Positions 31,933-40,417 of a stretch of DNA of 64,000 nucleotides are shown piece by piece. The notes beneath the pieces are model-generated. The model ran no database searches, had not been told where the DNA came from, and saw nothing but the letters and a program-made list of their open reading frames with translations. This stretch comes from Oscillatoria sp. SIO1A7. Lineage in GTDB: Bacteria > Cyanobacteriota > Cyanobacteriia > Cyanobacteriales > Laspinemataceae. The first letter of the stretch is position 1. Each line of letters begins with the position of its first letter. The stretch spans positions 62,001 to 126,000 of the forward strand of contig JAAHFN010000001.1 of NCBI GenBank assembly GCA_010672965.1, given 5' to 3'. The position numbers and the translations under genes were made by a program.

Positions 31933-32499
31933 GTGACAAACACAATTACTCAAGCCTTGACGATCGCGCAGTTTCTGGGGCTCCCAGAAACCAAACCTGC
32001 TAGGGAATATATTAACGGCGATATCGTACCGAAACCAATGCCAAAAGGAAAGCACAGCAGATTGCAGCTAAGACTTTGCAATAGCATCAATCTCATCGCC
32101 GAAGCATCCCAAATTGCTTGTGCTTTTCCAGAGTTGCGCTGTAGTTTTGGCGATCGCTCTATTGTACCCGATATAGCCGTGTTTTTATGGTCGAGAATAC
32201 CATTCGAGCCCGACGGCGAAGTGCCCAATGACTTTTTGTTATCGCCGGATTGGACAATTGAAATTCTCTCCCCCCAACAAAGTTCAAATAAAGTCATTGA
32301 CAATATTCTCTATTGCTTGCAGAATGGTTGCCAGCTAGGTTGGTTAATAGACGAGAGCGATCGCTCGATTTTAGTTTTACGGCCGGGACTACAACCATTG
32401 CTCTTGCGAGGCAGCGATCGCCCACCAGTTCTAGGGTCTGTTGAGTTAGAGCTAACAGTCGCCGATATTTTTAGTTGGCTGAAGATGACAAGTAGTTAA
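31933..32499 (+). CDS. Uma2-family (DUF820) restriction-endonuclease-like protein
   Basis: I start at GTG 31933. The frame extends upstream to 31885 only through CTCCCCCCATCTCCCCT repeats, which are unlikely to be coding. The product is 188 residues: TIAQFLGLPETKPAREYING, an SIVPDIAVFLW strand carrying the conserved Asp, a WTIEILSPQQSSNK strand with Glu and Lys nearby, and LGWLIDESDRSILVLRPG. This is the PD-(D/E)XK nuclease-like Uma2 family, very abundant in cyanobacteria. The biological role is not established. A role in defence or DNA processing is inferred only from the fold. Confidence 0.85.
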   Translation: MTNTITQALTIAQFLGLPETKPAREYINGDIVPKPMPKGKHSRLQLRLCNSINLIAEASQIACAFPELRCSFGDRSIVPDIAVFLWSRIPFEPDGEVPNDFLLSPDWTIEILSPQQSSNKVIDNILYCLQNGCQLGWLIDESDRSILVLRPGLQPLLLRGSDRPPVLGSVELELTVADIFSWLKMTSS

Positions 32500-32878
32500 T
32501 ACCATTTTCATAAAAAATTGCTACGCATTTGCTCTTTAGGCTGTATTCACAAGGATCCTAAGCCTAGCGCTTCGTTTTAAAATTGGCGAAGGTATTGTCC
32601 AAAAAACCGGGTTTCTGGCTCCGGTTCGGGGTCGTAATCTAAATAGGATTGCTATGTTTGAAATTTTGCAGGTTGCGAAATGGGTTAAGAAGCTGGCGAT
32701 CGCTCCTCCAATCCCTGCATCGCAAATCCCGTAGGGGAGTCCCCCCGTGGCTGCCCCTTTTCGCGGGGCATGGGGCGCTCCCGGGGGCACCGCCCCTACA
32801 GGTAGGATTTGATATAATTTGCTATTTTCAAAATTCATAAGCTTAAAACTCAAAACTCAAAACTCTCAAGCTAAGAAC

Positions 32879-34873
32879 TCAAAACTCTAGTTCCCTAATC
32901 TCGGCATTGCGAGCTGGTTCTGAAGTGCCGTAGTCGGGATGAGTAGCGATCGCACTTATCCTATCTCCTTCGCGTAGGGGCGATTCGCGTAGGGGCGATT
33001 TCACCATTTGCCCTACAATACCAAAACGCCCTTGGGCATCGGTTTCTACCGTAGCGATCGGTTCCGTCAGCGGTCCGTGATTTGAATTTCCAGAATTAGA
33101 AGAAACGCGATAGATTTCTACCGTCGAGCCGGGGTCGGCGATGCCATCGATGCGAACTTTTCCGTCCTCCATAATATAGAACTCCCTTGCTAAGAATACC
33201 GGCGCATTAATCGCCCCATTGCCCGTTCCCTTGCGCCGATTGCCAGTATCTCGCTGGGGATTGGGTCCATCGCCAATTTGGTAATGGCTGACACCTTGGT
33301 TCAAACGGGTATTGAGGTCAATGCTCAACCCTTCTAATCGCTCAAAGCGGTTGCCTTGGATAAAGTTGCGCCGGTTTTGACCATCTGCAGAAACCACCAC
33401 CCCCGGCCCGGGTTGACCGATAATTTGGTTATTGCGGACTTCGTGGCCGCTGCCCATCAAATAAACGGCTGCCCGTCGCAGGCGTCGCCCGTTATTGGCA
33501 ATTTCGTTATCTTCAATTAGGACAGAACCGGAAGGCTTGAATAAGAATATCCCCGCTCCGTCGTTTTCAGAAATAACATTTCCCGTCACGCGACTGTTAG
33601 CGGTGTTTCCCTCCAGGCGAATTGCATCGGACATCCCCGACAAACCATTAGCAAAAATAATATTGTCTTCTATTTGCAAATTATCCGATCGCACGCTAGT
33701 AATAATGCCGCTGCCGTCGTGATAGGCAATTTGGTTCTGCCTGACGGTAACGTTGCTGCCGTTATAGACAAAGATGCCAAAGCCCGATCGGGGTAGGGTG
33801 TAGGGTGTAGGGTGTAGGGTGTAGGGTGTAGGGTGTAGGCGAGTATCTCCCTTGTCCCCTTGTCTCCCTTGTCTCCCTTGTCCCCTTTGTCTCTCTTCAA
33901 CCGGGCCAATCCCCAGCCAGTTATTTTCGATGAGGATATCTTTTGGAGGAGGAGCGGTTTCGCCGTTATCGCCGACTTCCAACCAGTCTTCACCGACAAT
34001 TAAAATATCTGCGGCTGGCGTATTAGTTAGGATATTGGCGCTGCTATCGGATTGGCGCAACATCTGCGCGGGAGAATCCCGAAAGCCATACAACATTAAA
34101 CCGCGAATGGTGACGCGATCGGCCATTATTGTTAAGCCTCGACGAGGCGCGCCACTGTTAGCCTCTGCTATAGCTGCTTCGCGTCCTATTCCCCCAACAA
34201 GCTCCCCTCTATTAACATCTTTTTCTACAGGGGCAACAGCAGTAATAGAAACTACTGGGATTGGGAATGGGGAATTGGGAATGGGGAATTGGGCATTGGG
34301 CATTGGGCATTGGGAATCGGAAGAGGCAGGGGGGCAGGGGAGATGAGGGGCAGGGGAGATGGGGTGAGTAAGACTCCCTTGCTCCCTTAGTCTCTTGGTC
34401 CCTTGCTCCCTGCCCAATGCCCCATGCCCCATGCCCAATGCCCCGAATGGCTGAGTCGTGCCATCTATGGTTAATCCTGGTTTAGAGAGCGGCGGCAAAA
34501 GCTCGACCAATTTTATTTCGGTTTGTTCTGGGGCTAGGTCAAAAGCAATTGTGATTTCGCCCGGGGTCTCGGTCTCTGCAGGAGAATCGCTTAAGGAGAT
34601 ATTGGCTTTTTCTGCTTCGCTTAGTTCTTCAAAGGGCAAAGTACCATTGGCAATTTCAATCGCCTCCCGCAGAGTAAGCTGGTTATCTGCTTGTACGGGG
34701 TCATCTTCGTTGCTATTAACAACAATTAGGGTCGGGTGTGGGGTGTCGGGTGTCGGTTTTGCAAGACTTTTGCTTGCAGCCCACAGCCAACAGCCCATGC
34801 CTGGGGCGATCGCCAAACCTGCCGCCATCCAAGCAGATACAAATCCCTTTCTCTCCAAAACTTTTTGAGCCAT
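32879..34873 (-). CDS. Secreted parallel beta-helix protein with in-frame repeat insertions
   Basis: This encodes 664 residues. An N-terminal signal-like segment (AWMAAGLAIAPGMGCWLWAA) precedes a CSLREA-like region (ADNQLTLREAIEIANG). Right-handed beta-helix repeats follow (ILIENNWLGI, NVTVRQNQI, LQIEDNIIFANG, SRVTGNVI, LIEDNEIANNG, HEVRNNQIIG), then an Ig-like C-terminal segment (IDGIADPGSTVEIYRV). Two low-complexity inserts (about 145-215 and 330-365) are translations of intergenic-type heptad repeats such as [12 protein letters not shown] and HPTPYTLHPTPYTL. It is the last gene of a surface cluster on the minus strand and probably an exported surface protein. The stop codon lies in a dispersed GAGTTTTGAG repeat. 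Confidence 0.85.
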   Translation of the reverse strand: MAQKVLERKGFVSAWMAAGLAIAPGMGCWLWAASKSLAKPTPDTPHPTLIVVNSNEDDPVQADNQLTLREAIEIANGTLPFEELSEAEKANISLSDSPAETETPGEITIAFDLAPEQTEIKLVELLPPLSKPGLTIDGTTQPFGALGMGHGALGREQGTKRLREQGSLTHPISPAPHLPCPPASSDSQCPMPNAQFPIPNSPFPIPVVSITAVAPVEKDVNRGELVGGIGREAAIAEANSGAPRRGLTIMADRVTIRGLMLYGFRDSPAQMLRQSDSSANILTNTPAADILIVGEDWLEVGDNGETAPPPKDILIENNWLGIGPVEERQRGQGRQGRQGDKGDTRLHPTPYTLHPTPYTLPRSGFGIFVYNGSNVTVRQNQIAYHDGSGIITSVRSDNLQIEDNIIFANGLSGMSDAIRLEGNTANSRVTGNVISENDGAGIFLFKPSGSVLIEDNEIANNGRRLRRAAVYLMGSGHEVRNNQIIGQPGPGVVVSADGQNRRNFIQGNRFERLEGLSIDLNTRLNQGVSHYQIGDGPNPQRDTGNRRKGTGNGAINAPVFLAREFYIMEDGKVRIDGIADPGSTVEIYRVSSNSGNSNHGPLTEPIATVETDAQGRFGIVGQMVKSPLRESPLREGDRISAIATHPDYGTSEPARNAEIRELEF

Positions 34874-34933
34874 TACCGTTCATTGCCTCCCCAATTTCAT
34901 CTGTTCGGAACTGACGCAAATTGTCAGGCCGCT

Positions 34934-35037
34934 ATCCGTTCCATCCGTTACTTATCCGTTGCCAACCATCCGTTCCATCCGTTACTTATCCGTTGCCAAC
35001 CATCCGTTACATCCGTTACCTCATCCGTTGCCAACCC
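34934..35037. repeat. 34-bp tandem repeat (ATCCGTTCCATCCGTTAC type)
   Basis: Three copies of a 34-bp unit made of ATCCGTTCCATCCGTTAC plus TTATCCGTTGCCAACC lie between the beta-helix and outer-membrane barrel genes. Each unit itself contains three ATCCGTT heptads. No gene in this gap. Confidence 0.7.
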
Positions 35038-35075
35038 ATTTCCCCATTCAAAACTCAAAACTTAAAACTCAAAAC

Positions 35076-38000
35076 TTAAAACTCTTCCTGTACTGGCTGT
35101 ACTGGAGTCACTGACTGGTTGCCAAATCCGGGCCAAAGTTGGTTTAATTTCATGGTCAAGCCAACGTAAGGGCCGCCAGCAGAGCGATCGCGATCGAACT
35201 CGCGATCGCTGACATTGCCAAAAACGTAACCGGCGGAAAGTCGCAAATCCGGGGTTATATAAAAACCCAACTCCGCAACAGCACCGATTTCGTCAAAGCT
35301 GGCTTCCGGCTGATGTATCCAGCGACCCTCGGCGGCTAAATCCCAGCGATAGGCAAAACGATAGGTAGCTCGCAATTGGGTCAAAGACAGCATAGAAGTG
35401 CCAGCCAAATCGTCGGCCAAGAAAGAGGTACTCTTGCGCCACGCATATTTCCCATACAATTCCCATTGCCAACTAGGAGCATAAATAGTTTCCAGAGCCA
35501 GAGTATGATCCTCCGATCGCGTGCCGCTGCCAAATAAAATAGTATCGGGAATAGTGCTGGGATTTTGGCGAAACTCATAGCGGAGCAGGGCATTCAATTT
35601 ATCGCTGGTTGGATGGCGATAGGCGACACCCAAGCGTAAGTTAATCGTATCGCCGATATCGTCCAATAGTGGATTGGAACTGGATGCCTGCTGATAGCGA
35701 GCCAGTATCGAGAGCCATTCTGTGGGCTTGCCCGTTGCCGCAGCAGCAATCACGGTATTATTGCCGGAGCTGGAGAAGCGGCGATCGTAGCGAGCGCTGG
35801 CTTGGAAATCGGGATTGTCAGTATATTCAAGGCCGATGCTATAAGTATCGCCGCCTCGGATGCCCAAGGATGACGCACTCTGACCGGGGGCAAACGGTTG
35901 GCTGAACTGCGTTGACGAACTGCTGCGATCGAACAGAGAACCAAATATATGTTCGTAAGCCAAGTTCAGGCGCAAACCCGGACGAATCGTCCAGCCATGT
36001 TGAATCCCCAGAGCCGCTGACATAGTTTGACTGTTAACAAAAGAATAGCGCCCAGTTAGGACAGTGTTGTCAGTCAAATTGTAGTTGCCATTTAGCCCCA
36101 CCGTGGTAATCGAATTGTCGTCAAATTGACCGCCGCTAAAAAATTGATGATTAACTGCGAGGCTGACCCCGGGCAAAACTTGGAAATCGGCACCGATTAT
36201 AGTGCGGTTGGGATAAACTAGGTCTTGCTCGTCGGAAAGATTAATTTCATTTTGAGCGTGAACCGATAATTTGTCGGTAATCGGCACCAAAAGGCGACTG
36301 CGCAATTGAGAAGATGTGGTATCTAGAGGACTCGTCGCTAAGTTATCTTCTCGATTTCGCCGAATATAGTCCAGCCCAAACGTTCCCGGTCCGATGCGCT
36401 GCTGCAATCCGGCAGTAATGGTACTCAAAGAGTTATCGACCGAAACTCCGGGAATGGGCTCGGTTCGGGGATTTGTTAAATCCTCAAACGCCGTTAAAGG
36501 GCGGGGTGCGGTGCCAGTATTTTTTTCATAGTCATAGGATAATTGCAGTTGAGTCGAGTTGGTAAGATTGGCATTTAAGCGACCCCCATAACGAGTTTGT
36601 CCCGGGACGAAGCTGGTAGTAGTATCGTTCGCGAAGCCGGTGTCTGTGGAACGATAGTAACTATTGAGGTTAAGAGGGCCGAAGAAACCGTTAAAATCTA
36701 CTCGGTAGGCTTCGCCGACGACCAATCCCAATATTTCCGAGTTGTTAGTGGAATGGGCGTATTCGGCGATAAGCTGACCCCTTGCTGCTGCTGTTGGGTC
36801 GCCAAAGGATAGCAGCATGTCTGCGCCATAGAGTTCAAAATCTCGGATGCCTTGGTCTTGGCGGATGTAGGTAGCGCCCAACCAGGTTGGGGAATCTAAG
36901 TCTCGGGAAAAGTGATAGCGCAGGCGACCGCCATATAGATTAGTATCTCCTTCTTGGCTTTCATATTGATAAGTGGCAATAATTCGCCGCACGACAGTGG
37001 TGCTAATTCCATCTGGCGAGGTGGAGACGTCGGTGCGCAGGATGGGGCGGTGGAATAATAAGCTGCCCCGGTCGTAGTCAATTTCATAGTCTTGACCGCG
37101 ATTTAGTTGCTGGCGGCTGAGGACGGTTCCGGGTCGGTCTAGTTCTTCGGTTTCTATATATATGTTTTCGCTACCTTCGATAACCAAGCGGCGAGATAAG
37201 AAATAGAAGCCGCCGGTGCCGTCTGGGGGAATAGTGTCTCGTTGGAAGCCTTCGATGTCGGTTGCATACATTCCAGTGACTTGCAGCGAGCCGATGGTGT
37301 AGTTGCCTTTGAAGCCGTGCAATACTTGGCTGAAGGCAGTGAATTGCTGGGATTGGCTGGCTAGTTCCCTGCTGTTGTAGTCTCCCCACATGAAGTAGTC
37401 TGGTCCGGCGTTGGCGATCGCCGAGGAACGCTCGAAGCGCAGATATACGCTGTCGCTGGATGGGGTGGTTCTTTGGGAAGTAGAGCGATCGCCGTAAGTA
37501 GGATAGACTTGCTCGTTAAACTGAGTGTCTCCAATCAACCGATTGCGATCGCAATCGCAGCCTTTATTCAAACTGCGCTCGGAATTGTAAGCGCCGGTGA
37601 ATAACCAATTGCCTATTCTACCCGTGGCAAATGCAACCCCGCTGAGATCCGCTTCGTACTCGTTATCCTCGTCGAGAGGCAGAAAATTCTCAAAACCATC
37701 CCAGAAGTCCGTCCCGCGCCGCCCGAGCCGAAAATCAATCACGCCGGTTACCAAGCTGGGACGCAGGTAGGTGGTAAATTCCATCTGGGTAAAGGCTTCT
37801 ATATAACGATTGGGAACCGTTACCTCGGTATTGTCAGCTTGACCCTGATTGGGAATGCTGGCGCGAATGCGAACCGTACTGGCATCGAAGCCCGCTCGCA
37901 AGCTGGCGGTATATTGCCCGCCTACCGCCTGGACTTGAAATCCCGGTTGGTCGGTATCGTAGTCTGCTCCTACAAATTCTCCCGCACTGGTAGAAAGAGT

Positions 38001-40148
38001 TACTATCGCATCCCGAGTGCTAAGTTTGTCATTCTCATCTAGAAGCTGACCGCTGATAGTGGCGATCGCTCGACCGTCTGCAGGAATTCGCGCCTCTAGA
38101 GTTTCTACACTTATCTGCGTCGGCGCGCCCCGCACGAAAACTATGGTTGGGCATGGGGCATTGGGCATGGGGCATTGGGGTTCGCTGCCCGCCTGCCCGA
38201 TCGCTTGGCTGTCCGATTCGCTGCCGGTTTCGCTGTCAACAATGTTCGCAGTTATTGCATTTTCTCCTTCTTCCAGAGGTACGCCGTACCAAGTCTGGGT
38301 AACCGTTTCTTCTGAAGTTTCAGTGCGGCCGATTAAGTCTCTAGGTACTGGCTTGCCGTTAACTTGCAATTCTATTTCCGAGCCAACGGGAAACTGTAAT
38401 ATAACCGTTGCCGCTGGTGCATCTAAAGTTTCTCCAACAGCCGGAGCAAGAATTTTTAGACTTGGCGAATCCAACTCGGCCAATTGGGTATCGGGCATCG
38501 GGCACCCTGCATTGGGCATCGTACAATCCCCCCCTTTGGAAGGGGGATTGGAGGGGATTGTCTCCTGAACTGAAAATTGGGAATTATTTTCCAAAGGGGG
38601 GATTGTCTCCTGAACTGAAGATTGGGAATTATTTTCCCCAATGCCCAATCCCCAATGCCCAATGCCCCCTTGCAAAACTAAATCTTGCCCTGGCTCTAAA
38701 GCTTCCTGGGGCAAAAGCAAATCATCGCTATTCTCCAAAACTAGATCTTGCCCTGGCTCTACAGCTCCTTGGGGCAAAAGCAAGTTACCGCTATTCTCCA
38801 AAACTAGATCTTGCGCATCGGAGGTCTCAGCTTTCGGCAAAAGCAAATCATCGCTATTCTCCAAAACTAGATCTTGCGCATCGGAGGTCTCAGCTTTCGG
38901 CAAAAGCAAGTTACCGCTATTCTCCAAAACTAGATCTTGCCCTGGCTCTACAGCTCCTTGGGGCAAAAGCAAGTTACCGCTATTCTCCAAAACTAGATCT
39001 TGCGCATCGGAGGTCTCAGCTTTCGGCAAAAGCAAATCATCGCTATTCTCCAAAACTAGATCTTGCGCATCGGAGGTTTCAGCTTTCGGCAAAAGCAAGT
39101 TACCGCTATTCTCCAAAACTAGATCTTGCCCTGGCTCTACAGCTCCTTGGGGCAAAAGCAAGTTCCCGCTATTCTCGAAAACTAGATCTTGCGCATCGGA
39201 GGTTTCAGCTTTCGGCAAAAGCAAATCATCGCTATTCTCCAAAACTAGATCTTGCGATTCCTCTGTTGCGATCGCAGAGGGCACCAGCAAGGTCTTTTGC
39301 GATTCCTCTGTTGCGATCGCAGAGGGCACCAGCAAGGTCTTTTGCGATTCCTCTGTTGCGATCGCAGAGGGCACCAGCAAGTTAGCGCTATTTTCCAAGG
39401 CGATATCTTCGCTTGAAAATTGGTAATTTTTTTCCCCAATTCCCAATTCCCCATTCCCCATTCCCATATCTTTTAGAGTTGCTTGAGTTGCAGGCATCTC
39501 CAAAACAACAGAATTAGATATTCGTTGGCGTAGCTGCTCTGTAGGAGAAGCGCGTAGCGGCTCTGTAGGATAATCGCTTTTGTCTGCCTCGTTTATAATC
39601 GGCCTTGCAGATGTTTGCAAGCCATCAATTTCTAATTCTCTATATCGCTTATTTAGATCTACTTTTTCTAGTTTTTCTGCTGCCACTTGGCTGATGCCAT
39701 TGTACAACCAATCGCCCCGGTTACTGAAAGCAGTTATAGCTGTAGATATTGCTCCGCTACTTACCTGCGAACTTTCCGCCTCTATTCCCGATATTACAAA
39801 CCATGAAGGATACTCTGAGGTTAAAGCAGTCTCGGCTGCATCTAAAAAGAGTCTAGCTTCCAGATCGGGAGCTTCCCTTCCACTTGTTAGTTTTGGCAAT
39901 AAGCTTCTGCCCTCAGGAATAGTGGCAATGGAATTTGCTAATGTCAGATTTAGCCGGCTTGCAGCACCTAGGCCGCTTTCCGCCTTGTCTCCATAGCCGA
40001 AACCTTCTTGGTTTAGGGTTATTTTGTTATTGCGATCGCCTTCCAACTCTCGTAATGCTTCATTTCCCACAGTAGCGATCGCTTTTTCCCCAGAAGTAGC
40101 GAGTAGCATAGCACCCGTCAACTGCACTAGATATCTTGAATTTATCAT
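35076..40148 (-). CDS. Giant outer-membrane beta-barrel protein with tandem 21-residue repeats
   Basis: This encodes 1690 residues from ATG 40148; the upstream TTG at 40163 is less likely. It has an N-terminal signal-like segment (MINSRYLVQLTGAMLLATSG) and a low-complexity region with three ATEESQKTLLVPSAI-like units. Nine 21-residue repeats (QDLVLENSGNLLLPKAETSD plus Ala, and variants) follow at about residues 300-490. An Ig-like segment resembling Big_1/invasin domains (ARIPADGRAIATISGQLLDE) comes next, and a C-terminal half of about 900 residues made of alternating amphipathic strands ending in Phe, typical of an outer-membrane barrel. Several inserts (CPMPNAPCP, GHWGLGIGE) are translated heptad repeats. 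It probably anchors or exports the neighbouring DUF11 proteins; this is inference. Confidence 0.85.
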   Translation of the reverse strand: MINSRYLVQLTGAMLLATSGEKAIATVGNEALRELEGDRNNKITLNQEGFGYGDKAESGLGAASRLNLTLANSIATIPEGRSLLPKLTSGREAPDLEARLFLDAAETALTSEYPSWFVISGIEAESSQVSSGAISTAITAFSNRGDWLYNGISQVAAEKLEKVDLNKRYRELEIDGLQTSARPIINEADKSDYPTEPLRASPTEQLRQRISNSVVLEMPATQATLKDMGMGNGELGIGEKNYQFSSEDIALENSANLLVPSAIATEESQKTLLVPSAIATEESQKTLLVPSAIATEESQDLVLENSDDLLLPKAETSDAQDLVFENSGNLLLPQGAVEPGQDLVLENSGNLLLPKAETSDAQDLVLENSDDLLLPKAETSDAQDLVLENSGNLLLPQGAVEPGQDLVLENSGNLLLPKAETSDAQDLVLENSDDLLLPKAETSDAQDLVLENSGNLLLPQGAVEPGQDLVLENSDDLLLPQEALEPGQDLVLQGGIGHWGLGIGENNSQSSVQETIPPLENNSQFSVQETIPSNPPSKGGDCTMPNAGCPMPDTQLAELDSPSLKILAPAVGETLDAPAATVILQFPVGSEIELQVNGKPVPRDLIGRTETSEETVTQTWYGVPLEEGENAITANIVDSETGSESDSQAIGQAGSEPQCPMPNAPCPTIVFVRGAPTQISVETLEARIPADGRAIATISGQLLDENDKLSTRDAIVTLSTSAGEFVGADYDTDQPGFQVQAVGGQYTASLRAGFDASTVRIRASIPNQGQADNTEVTVPNRYIEAFTQMEFTTYLRPSLVTGVIDFRLGRRGTDFWDGFENFLPLDEDNEYEADLSGVAFATGRIGNWLFTGAYNSERSLNKGCDCDRNRLIGDTQFNEQVYPTYGDRSTSQRTTPSSDSVYLRFERSSAIANAGPDYFMWGDYNSRELASQSQQFTAFSQVLHGFKGNYTIGSLQVTGMYATDIEGFQRDTIPPDGTGGFYFLSRRLVIEGSENIYIETEELDRPGTVLSRQQLNRGQDYEIDYDRGSLLFHRPILRTDVSTSPDGISTTVVRRIIATYQYESQEGDTNLYGGRLRYHFSRDLDSPTWLGATYIRQDQGIRDFELYGADMLLSFGDPTAAARGQLIAEYAHSTNNSEILGLVVGEAYRVDFNGFFGPLNLNSYYRSTDTGFANDTTTSFVPGQTRYGGRLNANLTNSTQLQLSYDYEKNTGTAPRPLTAFEDLTNPRTEPIPGVSVDNSLSTITAGLQQRIGPGTFGLDYIRRNREDNLATSPLDTTSSQLRSRLLVPITDKLSVHAQNEINLSDEQDLVYPNRTIIGADFQVLPGVSLAVNHQFFSGGQFDDNSITTVGLNGNYNLTDNTVLTGRYSFVNSQTMSAALGIQHGWTIRPGLRLNLAYEHIFGSLFDRSSSSTQFSQPFAPGQSASSLGIRGGDTYSIGLEYTDNPDFQASARYDRRFSSSGNNTVIAAAATGKPTEWLSILARYQQASSSNPLLDDIGDTINLRLGVAYRHPTSDKLNALLRYEFRQNPSTIPDTILFGSGTRSEDHTLALETIYAPSWQWELYGKYAWRKSTSFLADDLAGTSMLSLTQLRATYRFAYRWDLAAEGRWIHQPEASFDEIGAVAELGFYITPDLRLSAGYVFGNVSDREFDRDRSAGGPYVGLTMKLNQLWPGFGNQSVTPVQPVQEEF
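38674..39255. repeat. 63-bp coding tandem repeat with 189-bp higher-order unit
   Basis: Nine full copies of a 63-bp unit (AAAACTAGATCTTG-start on the plus strand) encode the 21-residue repeats of the barrel protein. Two alternating unit types (..KAETSDA and ..QGAVEPG) occur in a repeated three-unit order, so the array grew partly by 189-bp duplication. Beyond it at 39254-39390 is a 54-bp repeat (TTGCGATTCCTCTGTTGC) in three copies. Confidence 0.85.
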
Positions 40149-40417
40149 AAGATAACGCCCCAAAATGCAGCAAATAATTAATCAATTAAAAAAATAAGAT
40201 AAAACACCCTTAATATTGCCTGGATTTCTCCAAGGCTTTCGCCAAATATTTGTCTTTAGCAACAATGACTCTATCCATACTCTCCGCTACTAGGAGCGGC
40301 GACAATCAAAACTCTAAAACCAACAATTATACAAGCCAATAATTAAACCATTTCGTAGCTCCCATCTAATTAATACTTGGATTAGAACTCAAAACTCTCA
40401 AGCTAAGAGTTCAAAAC

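Noticed and set aside
38674-39390. CRISPR-like spaced repeats
   Set aside because: The units are contiguous 63-bp and 54-bp coding repeats, with no unique spacers; similarly the TPR repeats and GGGCATT runs are not CRISPR.
38408-39426. Two long plus-strand frames (repeats of KLDLA and KSKLPLFSKT type) antisense to the barrel gene
   Set aside because: They exist only because the 63-bp repeat is a multiple of three; they have no start signals and no domain.
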